Source of the DNA: Hungatella sp.
Lineage (GTDB): Bacteria; Bacillota; Clostridia; Lachnospirales; Lachnospiraceae
Reading direction: 5' to 3'
Length of the DNA stretch: 64,000 bases
NCBI GenBank assembly: GCA_022792815.1
Contig: JAAWBS010000035.1
Coordinates: 1 to 64,000 of the forward strand
The position numbers and the translations under genes are program-made. Below, one piece after another: positions 43,645-51,582 of this stretch (the first letter of the stretch is position 1; every line of letters begins with the position of its first letter). The notes under the pieces were generated by a model. It was not told the origin of the DNA. It did no database searches and was given only the letters and a program-made list of their open reading frames with translations.

Positions 43645-43884
43645 GATAAAATCCGGTAACCGTTCAGGTGGTCCGGCCATGTTGACAGATGAGGCACAGA
43701 GGCTGGCGGATGGAGAAACAATCCGAAGGAGGTGAAGAACCTTCATTTAGAAAATGGAAGATAATTGGGATTATAGGAAGTGGAACCCCTATGCCCCCTG
43801 TAGCCTGAGATTATTGAATATAGTATTACGGAATCCAAGTCAGACCTGCATCCGCCCTTATTGAGGCGGCGGCAGGTTTATTTT
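43645..43884 (+). ncRNA. Candidate structured regulatory RNA with switchable terminator
   Basis: A transcript from the promoter above would be about 240 nt and ends in a strong terminator (ACCTGC with GCAGGT plus CCGCC with GGCGG, 43844-43877, then a T-rich tail). GGCGGATG at 43705-43712 is perfectly complementary to CATCCGCC at 43849-43856, which is part of the terminator, so the two folds exclude each other. Further pairings are a CCGG...CCGG hairpin (43652-43676), TTGG-ATT with AATCCAA, and ATAGG with CCTAT. This could be a riboswitch-like leader for the zinc-ribbon genes at 44122, a 6S-like RNA or an unnamed ncRNA. I could not match a known class. Confidence 0.4.
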
Positions 43885-43979
43885 TGTTTCCTGGGATAGT
43901 CGTTCTGCGAAAAGAACGCTCGGCTTTGCAGGCATATCCCGCTTTTTCAGCTTATTTTTTTTCCTATAATCCCAATTAT
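43761..43979. repeat. 19-bp perfect inverted repeat
   Basis: ATAATTGGGATTATAGGAA at 43761-43779 is repeated exactly in inverted form at 43961-43979. The left arm is inside the RNA candidate and the right arm is beyond its terminator. Between them is a second hairpin set (CGTTCT with AGAACG, and GGGATA with TATCCC before GCTTTTT). I see no target-site duplication, so this may be an RNA long-range stem or a small mobile repeat. Confidence 0.5.
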
Positions 43980-44121
43980 GGCGCAAAAGAATTCACAAAA
44001 TCAATGAATACGTGTGTTTGAGAAAAAAGTGGGTGATTTTTGAAAAAGTGAGTCTGGAAGCCTTATAAAATAAGGGCTTAAGATTCCGAGAAGTTATATT
44101 ATTTACAAGGAGGAAAAGGAG

Positions 44122-45060
44122 ATGTTTTGTCCAAACTGCGGAAAAGAAATAAAAGACAATGTAAAATTTTGTCCTATATGCGGAGAAGCGACGGGAAAGA
44201 AGCCTGCAGGGGATCATAAGAAGGGGGTCATGCCTTTGGGAGCCAACCAGAAGTTATCCGTGAAGATCCCTGCGGCAAAGATCCCTGCGGTGAAACTTCC
44301 GACAGCCCAATCTGCCTCCCGCACTCTGCCGCTGAAAGAACCCAGGAAACTGGTGCTTCCCCTGGCAGCCGTTGTATTGGTCCTGATTCTCATTTCGGGG
44401 ATCAGCTTTTTGATGAAGCCAAGGCTGAAAGACGAAAAGGCGAAAGAGATCGTAGCCCAGTATTTCGAGACTCATGAGGAGTATGAAGAAAGCGAGGATC
44501 AGTACAGAGAATGCTTCCGGTATATGGTAAATGACCTGACCAGACAGCTTTCCAGTAACCTGTCGTCTGTTTTAAGCAGTTTTGTGGATACCAGAAAAGT
44601 GGACGTAAACGCCATGTCTCAGGACATCGGAAGCATGCTTTCCGACTATTTTTCCAATGACTCCAACCAGATTACGCTCGGTGAGGCCGTGATCGCGGAG
44701 GCTGAGTATGAGGTGGGGGAAGTGGTGAAAAAAGACGGGGTCGTGAGTGTGGAGGTCACGGTGACAGGCCTGAATATCGGGGAAGTGAACCGGCAGCTGA
44801 TCTCCGACTCTGTCAGCGGCCAGGGACTGGCGAACCTTGTCATAAAACTTGCCGGCGGAGGGCTTCTGGGAAGTGTGGCAGATGTGGCCGGAGGAGACAT
44901 TTCTTTTCTGCTGGACGGATTTGTCAGGAAGGCCAAAAACGTGGACGAAAAAAACACCTGCACAGGAACCATAGAATTTGAATACAACAAAAAGACGAAA
45001 GAGTGGGAGATCAGCCGTGCAGACTCGAAACTTTTGGATACCTACTTTGGAATAGACTGA
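44122..45060 (+). CDS. Zinc-ribbon membrane protein with exterior domain
   Basis: The 312-residue protein starts MFCPNCGKEIKDNVKFCPIC, a four-cysteine zinc ribbon. A basic Pro/Ala/Lys linker and one membrane helix (about 76-98) follow, then an exterior domain of about 210 residues without a family I can name. The exterior part begins with an acidic helix (EEYEESEDQYREC) and has a GGGLLGSVADVAGG stretch. AAGGAGGAAAAGGAG precedes the ATG. It is the first of four zinc-ribbon genes in a row. Confidence 0.75.
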   Translation: MFCPNCGKEIKDNVKFCPICGEATGKKPAGDHKKGVMPLGANQKLSVKIPAAKIPAVKLPTAQSASRTLPLKEPRKLVLPLAAVVLVLILISGISFLMKPRLKDEKAKEIVAQYFETHEEYEESEDQYRECFRYMVNDLTRQLSSNLSSVLSSFVDTRKVDVNAMSQDIGSMLSDYFSNDSNQITLGEAVIAEAEYEVGEVVKKDGVVSVEVTVTGLNIGEVNRQLISDSVSGQGLANLVIKLAGGGLLGSVADVAGGDISFLLDGFVRKAKNVDEKNTCTGTIEFEYNKKTKEWEISRADSKLLDTYFGID

Positions 45061-45078
45061 TGATGAGGAGGAGAGACG

Positions 45079-45495
45079 ATGGGATTACTAGACACATTAC
45101 AGGGAAAGGGAACCGGTGCGGCAGGACAATTTGATCTGCAGATCGCGGAGACGGAGCGGCTTTTGAAGGAGGAATACGCGGCAGTAGGGGAGATCTTTTT
45201 AAAACGAAGCGGGAACAACTTTGAGAGAGAATACATACCCCACGTCAATGAAGTGAAGAAGCTGACGGAACAGAAAAAGACTTTGGAGAGGAATAAACTG
45301 GCAGCTCAGGGACTGCGCCTGTGTGAGAGCTGCAGCCAGACCATCCCCTTGGACAGCGTTTTCTGCAATAAGTGCGGAGCGAAGATGGAACCATTTGTGG
45401 TCTCGACAGCAGGGGGAAGATTCTGCCCGTCCTGCGGTGCTCCCATAGAAAAGGGCAATACATTCTGCAGCGAGTGCGGAGCGAAATTAGGCTGA
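45079..45495 (+). CDS. Small double zinc-ribbon protein
   Basis: The 138-residue soluble protein has an N-terminal helical, charged region (about 15-75, likely coiled coil). Two zinc ribbons follow: CESCSQTIPLDSVFCNKCG near 76-94 and CPSCGAPIEKGNTFCSECG near 116-134. No membrane segment is seen. It lies 18 bp after the preceding gene. It may be a cytoplasmic adaptor that contacts the zinc ribbons of its membrane-bound neighbours, which is inference. Confidence 0.75.
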   Translation: MGLLDTLQGKGTGAAGQFDLQIAETERLLKEEYAAVGEIFLKRSGNNFEREYIPHVNEVKKLTEQKKTLERNKLAAQGLRLCESCSQTIPLDSVFCNKCGAKMEPFVVSTAGGRFCPSCGAPIEKGNTFCSECGAKLG

Positions 45496-45514
45496 TCATA
45501 CCAGGAGGAGAACT

Positions 45515-47152
45515 ATGTTTTGTGGAAATTGCGGAAAAGAAATTTCGGGAAAAAACGGGGTCTGCGAATTCTGCGGAGCTGCGTTTGCAGGAAACGGAAA
45601 TACACAGGAGAGCAGCAAGGAGCCTCTGTCTCAGTCGCCTTTGCCGTCTAAGGTCCGGGGGAAAAAGAAGATACTGGCTGTGGCTGCGGCCGTCGTGTGT
45701 GTGGCGGTCGGGGCTCTGGCCTTCGCCGCGTTTCGTCTGGCAGGAAGTCCGAAACAGAAAGTCCTTATAGGAGCGGCAAAGACCGTGAAAGCGGGAATCA
45801 TGGGAGATACCACACTGGTGGGGGTCCTGGGGCTGGACCAGATGATCGAGGAGATCCAGAAAGGAAATACGGCCCAGATTTTTGAGATGAATTACCCGGA
45901 AGGGGGAACGGGGATACGGGTTCAGGCTTTTCTTGATCAGAAGAAAGGCGTATCCCGCACGGAGATTTCTCCCACCATAAGAAATATGGACCTGACAGAG
46001 TTTATTCTCTATAAGAAGGAGAATCTTCTGCATTTCGGTCTGCCGGATGTTCTGGACGATGTGTATTATGTGGACCTGTCCAACCTTCAGGGCGAGTATT
46101 CCGGCTCTGCGCTGGACCGGTTGATTCAGGAAGAGACCGGCATGCGCCTGGAACATGTTCTGCCCGGGGACATGACTGCCAAAGAGACCCATTCCTATCT
46201 GAAAAGCTGCCAGGAAGAGCTGGGAGCCCTCTATGACAGCATGGAGGTGGAAAAAGACGGAACCGAGACCATCCGCATCGGCGGCAAGAGCCAGAAATGC
46301 GGCAAATACCATGTGATCATTTCCGGCAGCAGTGTAAAAGACCTTCTGTCGGCGTCTCTGGACTATCTCGAGGAACAACAGGGAATGTATGTGTTTATGG
46401 GAGAAAGTCTGATCGACGAGTATGATACCATATACTGGCTGAAAAAGGAGGTGCTGCCCAGGCTTAAGTTTCGGGATCTCGACATGACGGTATGTCTGGA
46501 CAAGAAAGGCCGTCTGGTGTCCTTAAAGGGCGAGTGGAGTGTGACTGCAGGAGGTCTTCCCGAGCCGATAAAACTGGAATATGAAGGCACATTTACCGGA
46601 GGTGCCAGCCCTCTGGACAAGATCAGGGGAGTGCTTCTGATCTCCTCCGATGGACAGGAGTATGAATTTACTTTTGAGCGGGATAAACAATTTCAGAAAA
46701 AGTCCAGTCTGAAGGATCATATGGATCTGACGATTGTAGAGCTATACGGGAATTCTACCTTTACCTACCCGTTCTCCTATGAGTTTTCCTATAATCTCAC
46801 CAACGGTAAGTGGGATGCCGCCCTGGTTAAGACGGATACCGGAACTCAGCTTTTGGGAGAGGGTAAGATCTCGGATGTGGAGAAAGGCAAGGAATTAAGC
46901 ATCACTTTGGATCAGATGATCGATCCATGGAACAATTACTATGAAGGTTCCTATAAACTGACCGCTCTGGAAAAGGAAGGCGTCAGCCCTCTGGATGGGA
47001 TTGAGAAAGGCATATCCCTTTTTGACATGAGCAGATCGGAGCTGGTGGGAGTAGGTGAGGATCTGTCCGAATGGATGGACCGGATGTCGGGAGATTCTTA
47101 TTATGGTGGTTCGTCCGTACCTGAGGAGACGACCGCAGATGAAGATGACTGA
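45515..47152 (+). CDS. Zinc-ribbon membrane protein with large exterior domain
   Basis: The 545-residue protein starts MFCGNCGKEISGKNGVCEFC, then has a short Ser-rich linker, a membrane helix (about 49-71) and an exterior region of about 470 residues. That region includes repeated segments resembling lipoprotein-like or DUF-type beta structure (KLEYEGTFTGGASPLDKI, and LTALEKEGVSPLDGI near the end). The tail is Gly/Ser/acidic. The family is not recognised, but it shares its layout with the genes at 44122 and 47474. AGGAGG precedes the ATG. Confidence 0.75.
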   Translation: MFCGNCGKEISGKNGVCEFCGAAFAGNGNTQESSKEPLSQSPLPSKVRGKKKILAVAAAVVCVAVGALAFAAFRLAGSPKQKVLIGAAKTVKAGIMGDTTLVGVLGLDQMIEEIQKGNTAQIFEMNYPEGGTGIRVQAFLDQKKGVSRTEISPTIRNMDLTEFILYKKENLLHFGLPDVLDDVYYVDLSNLQGEYSGSALDRLIQEETGMRLEHVLPGDMTAKETHSYLKSCQEELGALYDSMEVEKDGTETIRIGGKSQKCGKYHVIISGSSVKDLLSASLDYLEEQQGMYVFMGESLIDEYDTIYWLKKEVLPRLKFRDLDMTVCLDKKGRLVSLKGEWSVTAGGLPEPIKLEYEGTFTGGASPLDKIRGVLLISSDGQEYEFTFERDKQFQKKSSLKDHMDLTIVELYGNSTFTYPFSYEFSYNLTNGKWDAALVKTDTGTQLLGEGKISDVEKGKELSITLDQMIDPWNNYYEGSYKLTALEKEGVSPLDGIEKGISLFDMSRSELVGVGEDLSEWMDRMSGDSYYGGSSVPEETTADEDD

Positions 47153-47473
47153 CATCAGAGAGACATAGAGCCTTGTGAAAGCCTAAGTTGAGAGAATATT
47201 CTGAGAATATATTCCGTACAAAGCCTTCGTACACCGGGCATTCCACTGAGAAATGTCACCAACCGCCAGGTTGATGACCTGCGTGCGCATCAGCGCACTT
47301 CCGCTGAACCCAATAGAACAAAAAACACTCGGGCAGAGGTCCCTCCTGTTTTTTATGGTCTCAGCTCCATGGTGTAATGGCTTTTCCTGGAACATATTGT
47401 CAGAATATTCAGCCAAGTTTTGAGTTTCGCAAATGCCTAAAGAGGGACAGCAGGAAAGGAGCAGATAAAAGCT
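47153..47473. other. Hairpin-rich intergenic stretch
   Basis: No gene is supported here. It contains several small perfect hairpins (CAGGT/ACCTG and GTGCGC/GCGCAC near 47271-47296), two T-rich runs, GAGAATATTC-type sequences near 47190-47210 and the shared leader motif at 47403-47434. A minus-strand frame (47183-47416) has a protein-like end (MRTQVINLAVGDISQW) but no match I know. Confidence 0.4.
47403..47434 (+). promoter_or_regulatory. Shared leader motif, copy 2
   Basis: GAATATTC, four bases, then AAGTTTTGAGTTTCGCAAAT, 39 bp before the start of the zinc-ribbon gene at 47474. The 20-mer is identical to that in the DUF4190 leader on the minus strand at 38370-38351, with the same spacing to GAATATTC. 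The following CAGGAAAGGAG is also shared. Confidence 0.55.
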
Positions 47474-50254
47474 ATGAATACATGTACAAACTGCGGTTTT
47501 GAAAATCCGGAGGGCGCCGTTTTCTGCGGAGAGTGCGGAGCGGCTCTCGGACAGACAAAAGCGCCGCAGGATGCCGGTCAGCCGCAGTGTGTGCAGCCGG
47601 AAGAAATCGGAGGTTCCGGATCGGATTTGGGACAGCAGGAGTCATCTGTCGGTTTCCGGGGAGAACCTGCGCAGACGCAAGAGGATGATTCCCTGCCGCA
47701 GCTGCCTTTGCCGGAGCCCGTCTCCTATGAACGGAGCAAAAGATCCGGGGCAGTCGGCATTCTTCTGAAGGCGATGGGGATAACGATCCTGGCCGGAATC
47801 TGCTTTGCCGCCGGAGGTATGGCGAGAAAGATGGTTCCGGCTGCTGCCCGTACCGCCGCTCTGAGAATTCATCATGACAGCGAACCGGGGGCTGCTGCTG
47901 TCTGCTATGATGCCGAGGGGTACAGCGATATCGGCAAGGTCACGGTGACAGGTCATCAGGGGAAGGTATTGGACACGGCAGACCAGGTAAAAGAAGGGTG
48001 TTACCGGTGGATTGCCTCCTGTCAGTCTCTGGTCTACCTGGACTCCCAGGGAGATCTGTATGTGAAGGCTGTGGGCGGGGAGGCAGTTCGGCTGGCACAG
48101 CAGACAGACTGGTCTTCTCTGAATCCGAAAATAAGTGATGACGGGAGACTTCTTGTTTACCGGGATTTGTCCGGGGAAGAGGAGAGGAAGACCGTATATG
48201 ATCTGAAGGCGGGCGAAGAGATGGCAGTGCTGGAGATGGGAGAGCACATGCCATATTATGACGCAGACAGCGGTATTCTTTATTACATCAACTCAGACAG
48301 CACCCTGACTGCCATAGATGATTCCGGCGAAAACCAGAGGGTTAAGGGGGATATCTCTGACTTTAAGGTACAGGACGGAGTTGTTTTCTGCAATACTGTC
48401 TCAGGGGAAAAAAGTTACGTGATCGGAGCGGAGACAGAGATTTCCCTTGACGGGTATAACCAGAGCGCATTTGGAGTATTGAACCGGGATCAGTATGTGG
48501 TCCTCCTGACGGATAGACAGTCAGGAGACCAGCAGCTTGTCATGTGTGTCCCCGGCCTGGAGCCGGCGGTGCTGGACCGAGGCCCTCTGTCAGGGTGGAG
48601 AAGCAGCTTCACAGACATGAATGATGCGATGGAGTATATGGTCTACGCAGAGGCAAGCAGCCGTATCTACTATGTAAAAAACGGTTCTTTATACTATATG
48701 GTCATCCCGGAACTGGATGAAAAGGCCCTGTCCGATCAGCAGCGTTTTGAGGAGGCCGTTGATGTGATCAAAGAAAAACTGGCTTCCGGCATCAGGGAAT
48801 GGGATATGCCCGCCATGGAGAAAGCCGGGGACATCATGGAGGGGGAGAAAGCCGCGGCGCTCTCGTTTCAATGCAGCCCTAACGGAGAAAACCTGGCATG
48901 GATTAACTCGAGAAACGAGTTGGAGTTCTATTGTCAGCCCCTTGACGGCAGCGATAAGGCAGGTGAGGAGTCTCCGGAACCTCTGACAGTGGACCGGAAC
49001 GTGCGGGATTTCCGGGTATGGGACCATTCCCTTGTGTATGTGACTGATGGATGGGAGCTTAAAAAATTGCCTCTGACTCCGGGAGTTTTTCCGGAAGATA
49101 CACAGGGCGCGGTTCTGCTCTACACCATGAAAGGTCTGGCGCAGAGCCGGACGGAGGCAGAAGGGGATCAGAACACTCAGGCTGACGAAGGCGGCAGTCA
49201 GGGATTTTTGACCAAAGGCAGTACCTATGGAGACTATGTTGCCATGGCAGATCCGTCGGACGGACTTCTGCAGGTCTTTAACAGTGAAAATGAAGTGATC
49301 ACTCTGGAGCCGCACATGGATGTCCATGACCGAGTGGATGTCTGGAGTTCTACCGTGTGGGACAGAAAGCTGACGCTGGAGGATATCGCCGGATTCTATT
49401 CCTGTGAATATGAGGCGTCTTCTTATCCGGGGACATACGGGGAGGCATTGGTGGAGATCAACTCCCAGGGGCAGTGGGATGCCATATGTTACGTGACTCT
49501 TTCTGGCAGTCCCAATGTGCATGAGCTCAAGGGAGATCTCACATGGGAGGAAAAAGATATCCATTCTCTGGAGTGGGAGCCCACCATGGATTTAGACTTG
49601 GATTTGGACAGCCTATATGACCAGATGGAATTTGAGGGCCTGGATCCAGATGAATTTGATGAAGCCTGGGAGACGTTAATGGAATCGCTAGGATTAAGGG
49701 CTTCTAATGTAAATCCCATAATTCTATATCAATTTGAAAAACTCCGGTCTGAGTTGGAAGACTCCGATCTGGAGCCGTTACGCTACCATATAGAGCTCCG
49801 GGATAACGGTTTCGTGGCCGTGGTTCTGAATAGAGAGGGCCCAGAGCTAAACCTGACCAGGGCTACAGCCGATCAGTTTGCCTATGCCAGGAAAATGTTG
49901 GAGTGGAAAGATCGGATGGAACAGGGAGCCGAGGAGAGAAGACAATATATCCAACAGGAACAGGAACGGATCCGAGAGGAAAAGAGACGGCAGGAGGAAG
50001 AGAGAAAACGGCAGGAGGAACAGCAGAAACGGCAGGCTCTGATAACGCAGGCCAGGTCTTACTATAATAATGGCGTATATCTTTCCAAGGGAACCAGGCT
50101 GTATACCACGACCAGTCTCTCTTCTGCTTCGTCCAACAAAACGGCCAAAAACGAGACCTGGGATGTATATGATTACCAGGTAGATGAGTCATCTAATCGT
50201 ATCTGGCTTAAGGTGAAAAATTCCCGCAATCAATACTTTTGGGTATACAGATAG
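47474..50254 (+). CDS. Large zinc-ribbon membrane protein with propeller-like exterior and coiled coil
   Basis: The 926-residue protein starts MNTCTNCGFENPEGAVFCGE, a four-Cys zinc ribbon. A linker and membrane helix (about 92-118) follow. The exterior region (about 130-620) has short repeated strands such as RWIASCQSLVYLDSQGDLYV and DADSGILYYINSDSTLTAI, as in DUF5050/WD40-like propellers. Then come an acidic stretch, a highly charged Gln/Glu/Arg coiled coil (about 815-860, EQERIREEKRRQEEERKRQ) and a C-terminal SH3-like segment ending YFWVYR. No enzyme motif is visible. It looks like a surface scaffold or sensor. Confidence 0.72.
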   Translation: MNTCTNCGFENPEGAVFCGECGAALGQTKAPQDAGQPQCVQPEEIGGSGSDLGQQESSVGFRGEPAQTQEDDSLPQLPLPEPVSYERSKRSGAVGILLKAMGITILAGICFAAGGMARKMVPAAARTAALRIHHDSEPGAAAVCYDAEGYSDIGKVTVTGHQGKVLDTADQVKEGCYRWIASCQSLVYLDSQGDLYVKAVGGEAVRLAQQTDWSSLNPKISDDGRLLVYRDLSGEEERKTVYDLKAGEEMAVLEMGEHMPYYDADSGILYYINSDSTLTAIDDSGENQRVKGDISDFKVQDGVVFCNTVSGEKSYVIGAETEISLDGYNQSAFGVLNRDQYVVLLTDRQSGDQQLVMCVPGLEPAVLDRGPLSGWRSSFTDMNDAMEYMVYAEASSRIYYVKNGSLYYMVIPELDEKALSDQQRFEEAVDVIKEKLASGIREWDMPAMEKAGDIMEGEKAAALSFQCSPNGENLAWINSRNELEFYCQPLDGSDKAGEESPEPLTVDRNVRDFRVWDHSLVYVTDGWELKKLPLTPGVFPEDTQGAVLLYTMKGLAQSRTEAEGDQNTQADEGGSQGFLTKGSTYGDYVAMADPSDGLLQVFNSENEVITLEPHMDVHDRVDVWSSTVWDRKLTLEDIAGFYSCEYEASSYPGTYGEALVEINSQGQWDAICYVTLSGSPNVHELKGDLTWEEKDIHSLEWEPTMDLDLDLDSLYDQMEFEGLDPDEFDEAWETLMESLGLRASNVNPIILYQFEKLRSELEDSDLEPLRYHIELRDNGFVAVVLNREGPELNLTRATADQFAYARKMLEWKDRMEQGAEERRQYIQQEQERIREEKRRQEEERKRQEEQQKRQALITQARSYYNNGVYLSKGTRLYTTTSLSSASSNKTAKNETWDVYDYQVDESSNRIWLKVKNSRNQYFWVYR

Positions 50255-50263
50255 GAGGAAGAT

Positions 50264-50806
50264 GTGATGAAGAGACAGACAAAACCGATTCTGATTCTCG
50301 TCTCTGTGGTTTTGTGTATCCTGTCAGCGGCAGCAGGATTCTTTTTCTCCCCGAACATCCTGTCCGGACAGCCTGTTCTGAAAGTGACGGTATCTGAGGA
50401 CTCTGTAGAGAGAGAAGAGGTCAGCGACCGGGAGGCAGGATACGAGATCCCGCCTCGGCCTGCGGCCGAGACAGAACCGGAATCCGGGCAGTGGAAGCAG
50501 AACGAGACAGGCCAGTACACCTATGAGAACCCGGACGGCTCTTTGGCCACAGGGTGGCAGCGGATTGACGGTCCCTGGTACTATTTTGACGACAGCGGGA
50601 TCATGCAGACCGGCTGGCTGGAATCCGAGGGAGCCTGGTATTATCTGGATGCCAGCGGTGAGATGATGATCGGATGGATAAAGGATAACGGAAGCTGGTA
50701 TTATCTGGATGCTTCCGGAAAGATGGCTGTGAATTGTTATACACCTGACGGGTCTTGGGTGGACGGCTCCGGTAAACTGGCCGTGAACCCCAATTGGGGC
50801 GGTTGA
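50264..50806 (+). CDS. Secreted protein with cell-wall/glucan-binding (choline-binding-type) repeats
   Basis: The 180-residue protein has an N-terminal membrane signal (about 8-28) and an acidic spacer (about 45-70). About four repeats of roughly 20 residues follow, each with the GW-x8-WYY(F/L)D-x-SG pattern of CW_binding_1 modules. Such repeats bind choline-bearing or other wall polymers. It starts 9 bp after the large zinc-ribbon gene with AGGAGG, so it is probably co-transcribed, which ties this cluster to the cell envelope. Confidence 0.83.
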   Translation: MMKRQTKPILILVSVVLCILSAAAGFFFSPNILSGQPVLKVTVSEDSVEREEVSDREAGYEIPPRPAAETEPESGQWKQNETGQYTYENPDGSLATGWQRIDGPWYYFDDSGIMQTGWLESEGAWYYLDASGEMMIGWIKDNGSWYYLDASGKMAVNCYTPDGSWVDGSGKLAVNPNWGG

Positions 50807-50833
50807 TCTTTCCATACGGCGGAAGTTTATTAT

Positions 50834-50861
50834 GGGCGGCGATGAGAATCGCCGCCCGTTT
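50834..50861 (+). terminator. Rho-independent terminator of the zinc-ribbon cluster
   Basis: A perfect 10-bp stem, GGGCGGCGAT with ATCGCCGCCC and a 4-nt loop, followed by GTTTTC. Confidence 0.85.
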
Positions 50862-50926
50862 TCGTGAATGAAACGGAGATTGGGAATTTTGAAAAGCGTT
50901 TCATCAGGAGAATCGATATAAAATTG

Positions 50927-50950
50927 TGCCAAATAGTATATGTTTTGGTA
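50927..50950. promoter_or_regulatory. Dyad operator, upstream copy
   Basis: A 24-bp imperfect dyad with half-sites TGCCAAAT and TTTTGGTA around eight AT-rich bases. Its partner lies 137 bp downstream. Both are in the gene-free, AT-rich region before the regulator-YfhO genes. Confidence 0.5.
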
Positions 50951-51063
50951 ATGTTTTCTGATAATTCAAATCAGCATAATCTTAGCATAAAATCCACAAA
51001 ATTACAAGTAAATAAATGATTTCGACCGGAGATATCCACAAAAATTCTGCACAGAAATCCGTG

Positions 51064-51087
51064 TACCAAAACATATACATTTTGGTA
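51064..51087. promoter_or_regulatory. Dyad operator, perfect copy
   Basis: A 24-bp palindrome with half-sites TACCAAAA and TTTTGGTA around CATATACA. With the copy at 50927 it forms a two-site arrangement suited to a dimeric repressor or activator and DNA looping. The cognate protein is not known; the BTAD-type regulator nearby is a candidate. Confidence 0.55.
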
Positions 51088-51149
51088 CAGCCATGATGAT
51101 TTTCGGGATTATGTTAGATTTTGACTGTATGGGGGAGGAGGGCGTGAAG

Positions 51150-51548
51150 ATGGAAGTGTATGCGGTATTTCTGATCTCCCTGTCCGATACGGCAGAGGGG
51201 CAGTTGTGGGGGAGTCTTACATCTCTGTCCGACGGAGAGTCTTATGACTTTGGAGATCTGACGGAGGCGGTTTTGAAGATGGAGGAGCTTTTGAACCGGC
51301 AGGCAGGCCCCCGATCTTCTCCCTTAAGGCAATTTGACCGGACAGGGGAGACGAGAAGAGGCCGAAATCTGCTGCCCGCAAAGAGAAAAGGGACAAAAAA
51401 TCAGTTCTGTATCCGGGTCTATTACCGTCAGCACGGCAGTTGGCAGGGGGAGATCGGGTGGCAGAACGGAGAACAGAGAATACGTTTTCGCAGTGTGCTG
51501 GAACTGTTGAGACTGATAGACAGTGCGGCAGGGATTCTGCAGATATGA
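51150..51548 (+). CDS. Hypothetical protein
   Basis: The protein has 132 residues from the ATG at 51150, which has AGGAGG eight bases upstream; an ATG at 51093 in the same frame has no ribosome site. It starts MEVYAVFLISLSDTAEGQLW and is charged and soluble, with a basic middle (TRRGRNLLPAKRKG) and a C-terminal half with alternating hydrophobic residues (FCIRVYYRQHGSWQGEIGW). I do not recognise a family. It is followed 34 bp later by the regulator gene, so it may be a small partner of it. Confidence 0.6.
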   Translation: MEVYAVFLISLSDTAEGQLWGSLTSLSDGESYDFGDLTEAVLKMEELLNRQAGPRSSPLRQFDRTGETRRGRNLLPAKRKGTKNQFCIRVYYRQHGSWQGEIGWQNGEQRIRFRSVLELLRLIDSAAGILQI

Positions 51549-51582
51549 CCTTTTAATCAGAAAAATGCAGAGGTGATACACC

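Noticed and set aside
43761-43979. Miniature inverted-repeat transposable element
   Set aside because: The 19-bp ends are perfect but there is no target duplication, and the left arm takes part in a separate RNA fold. An RNA stem is equally likely.
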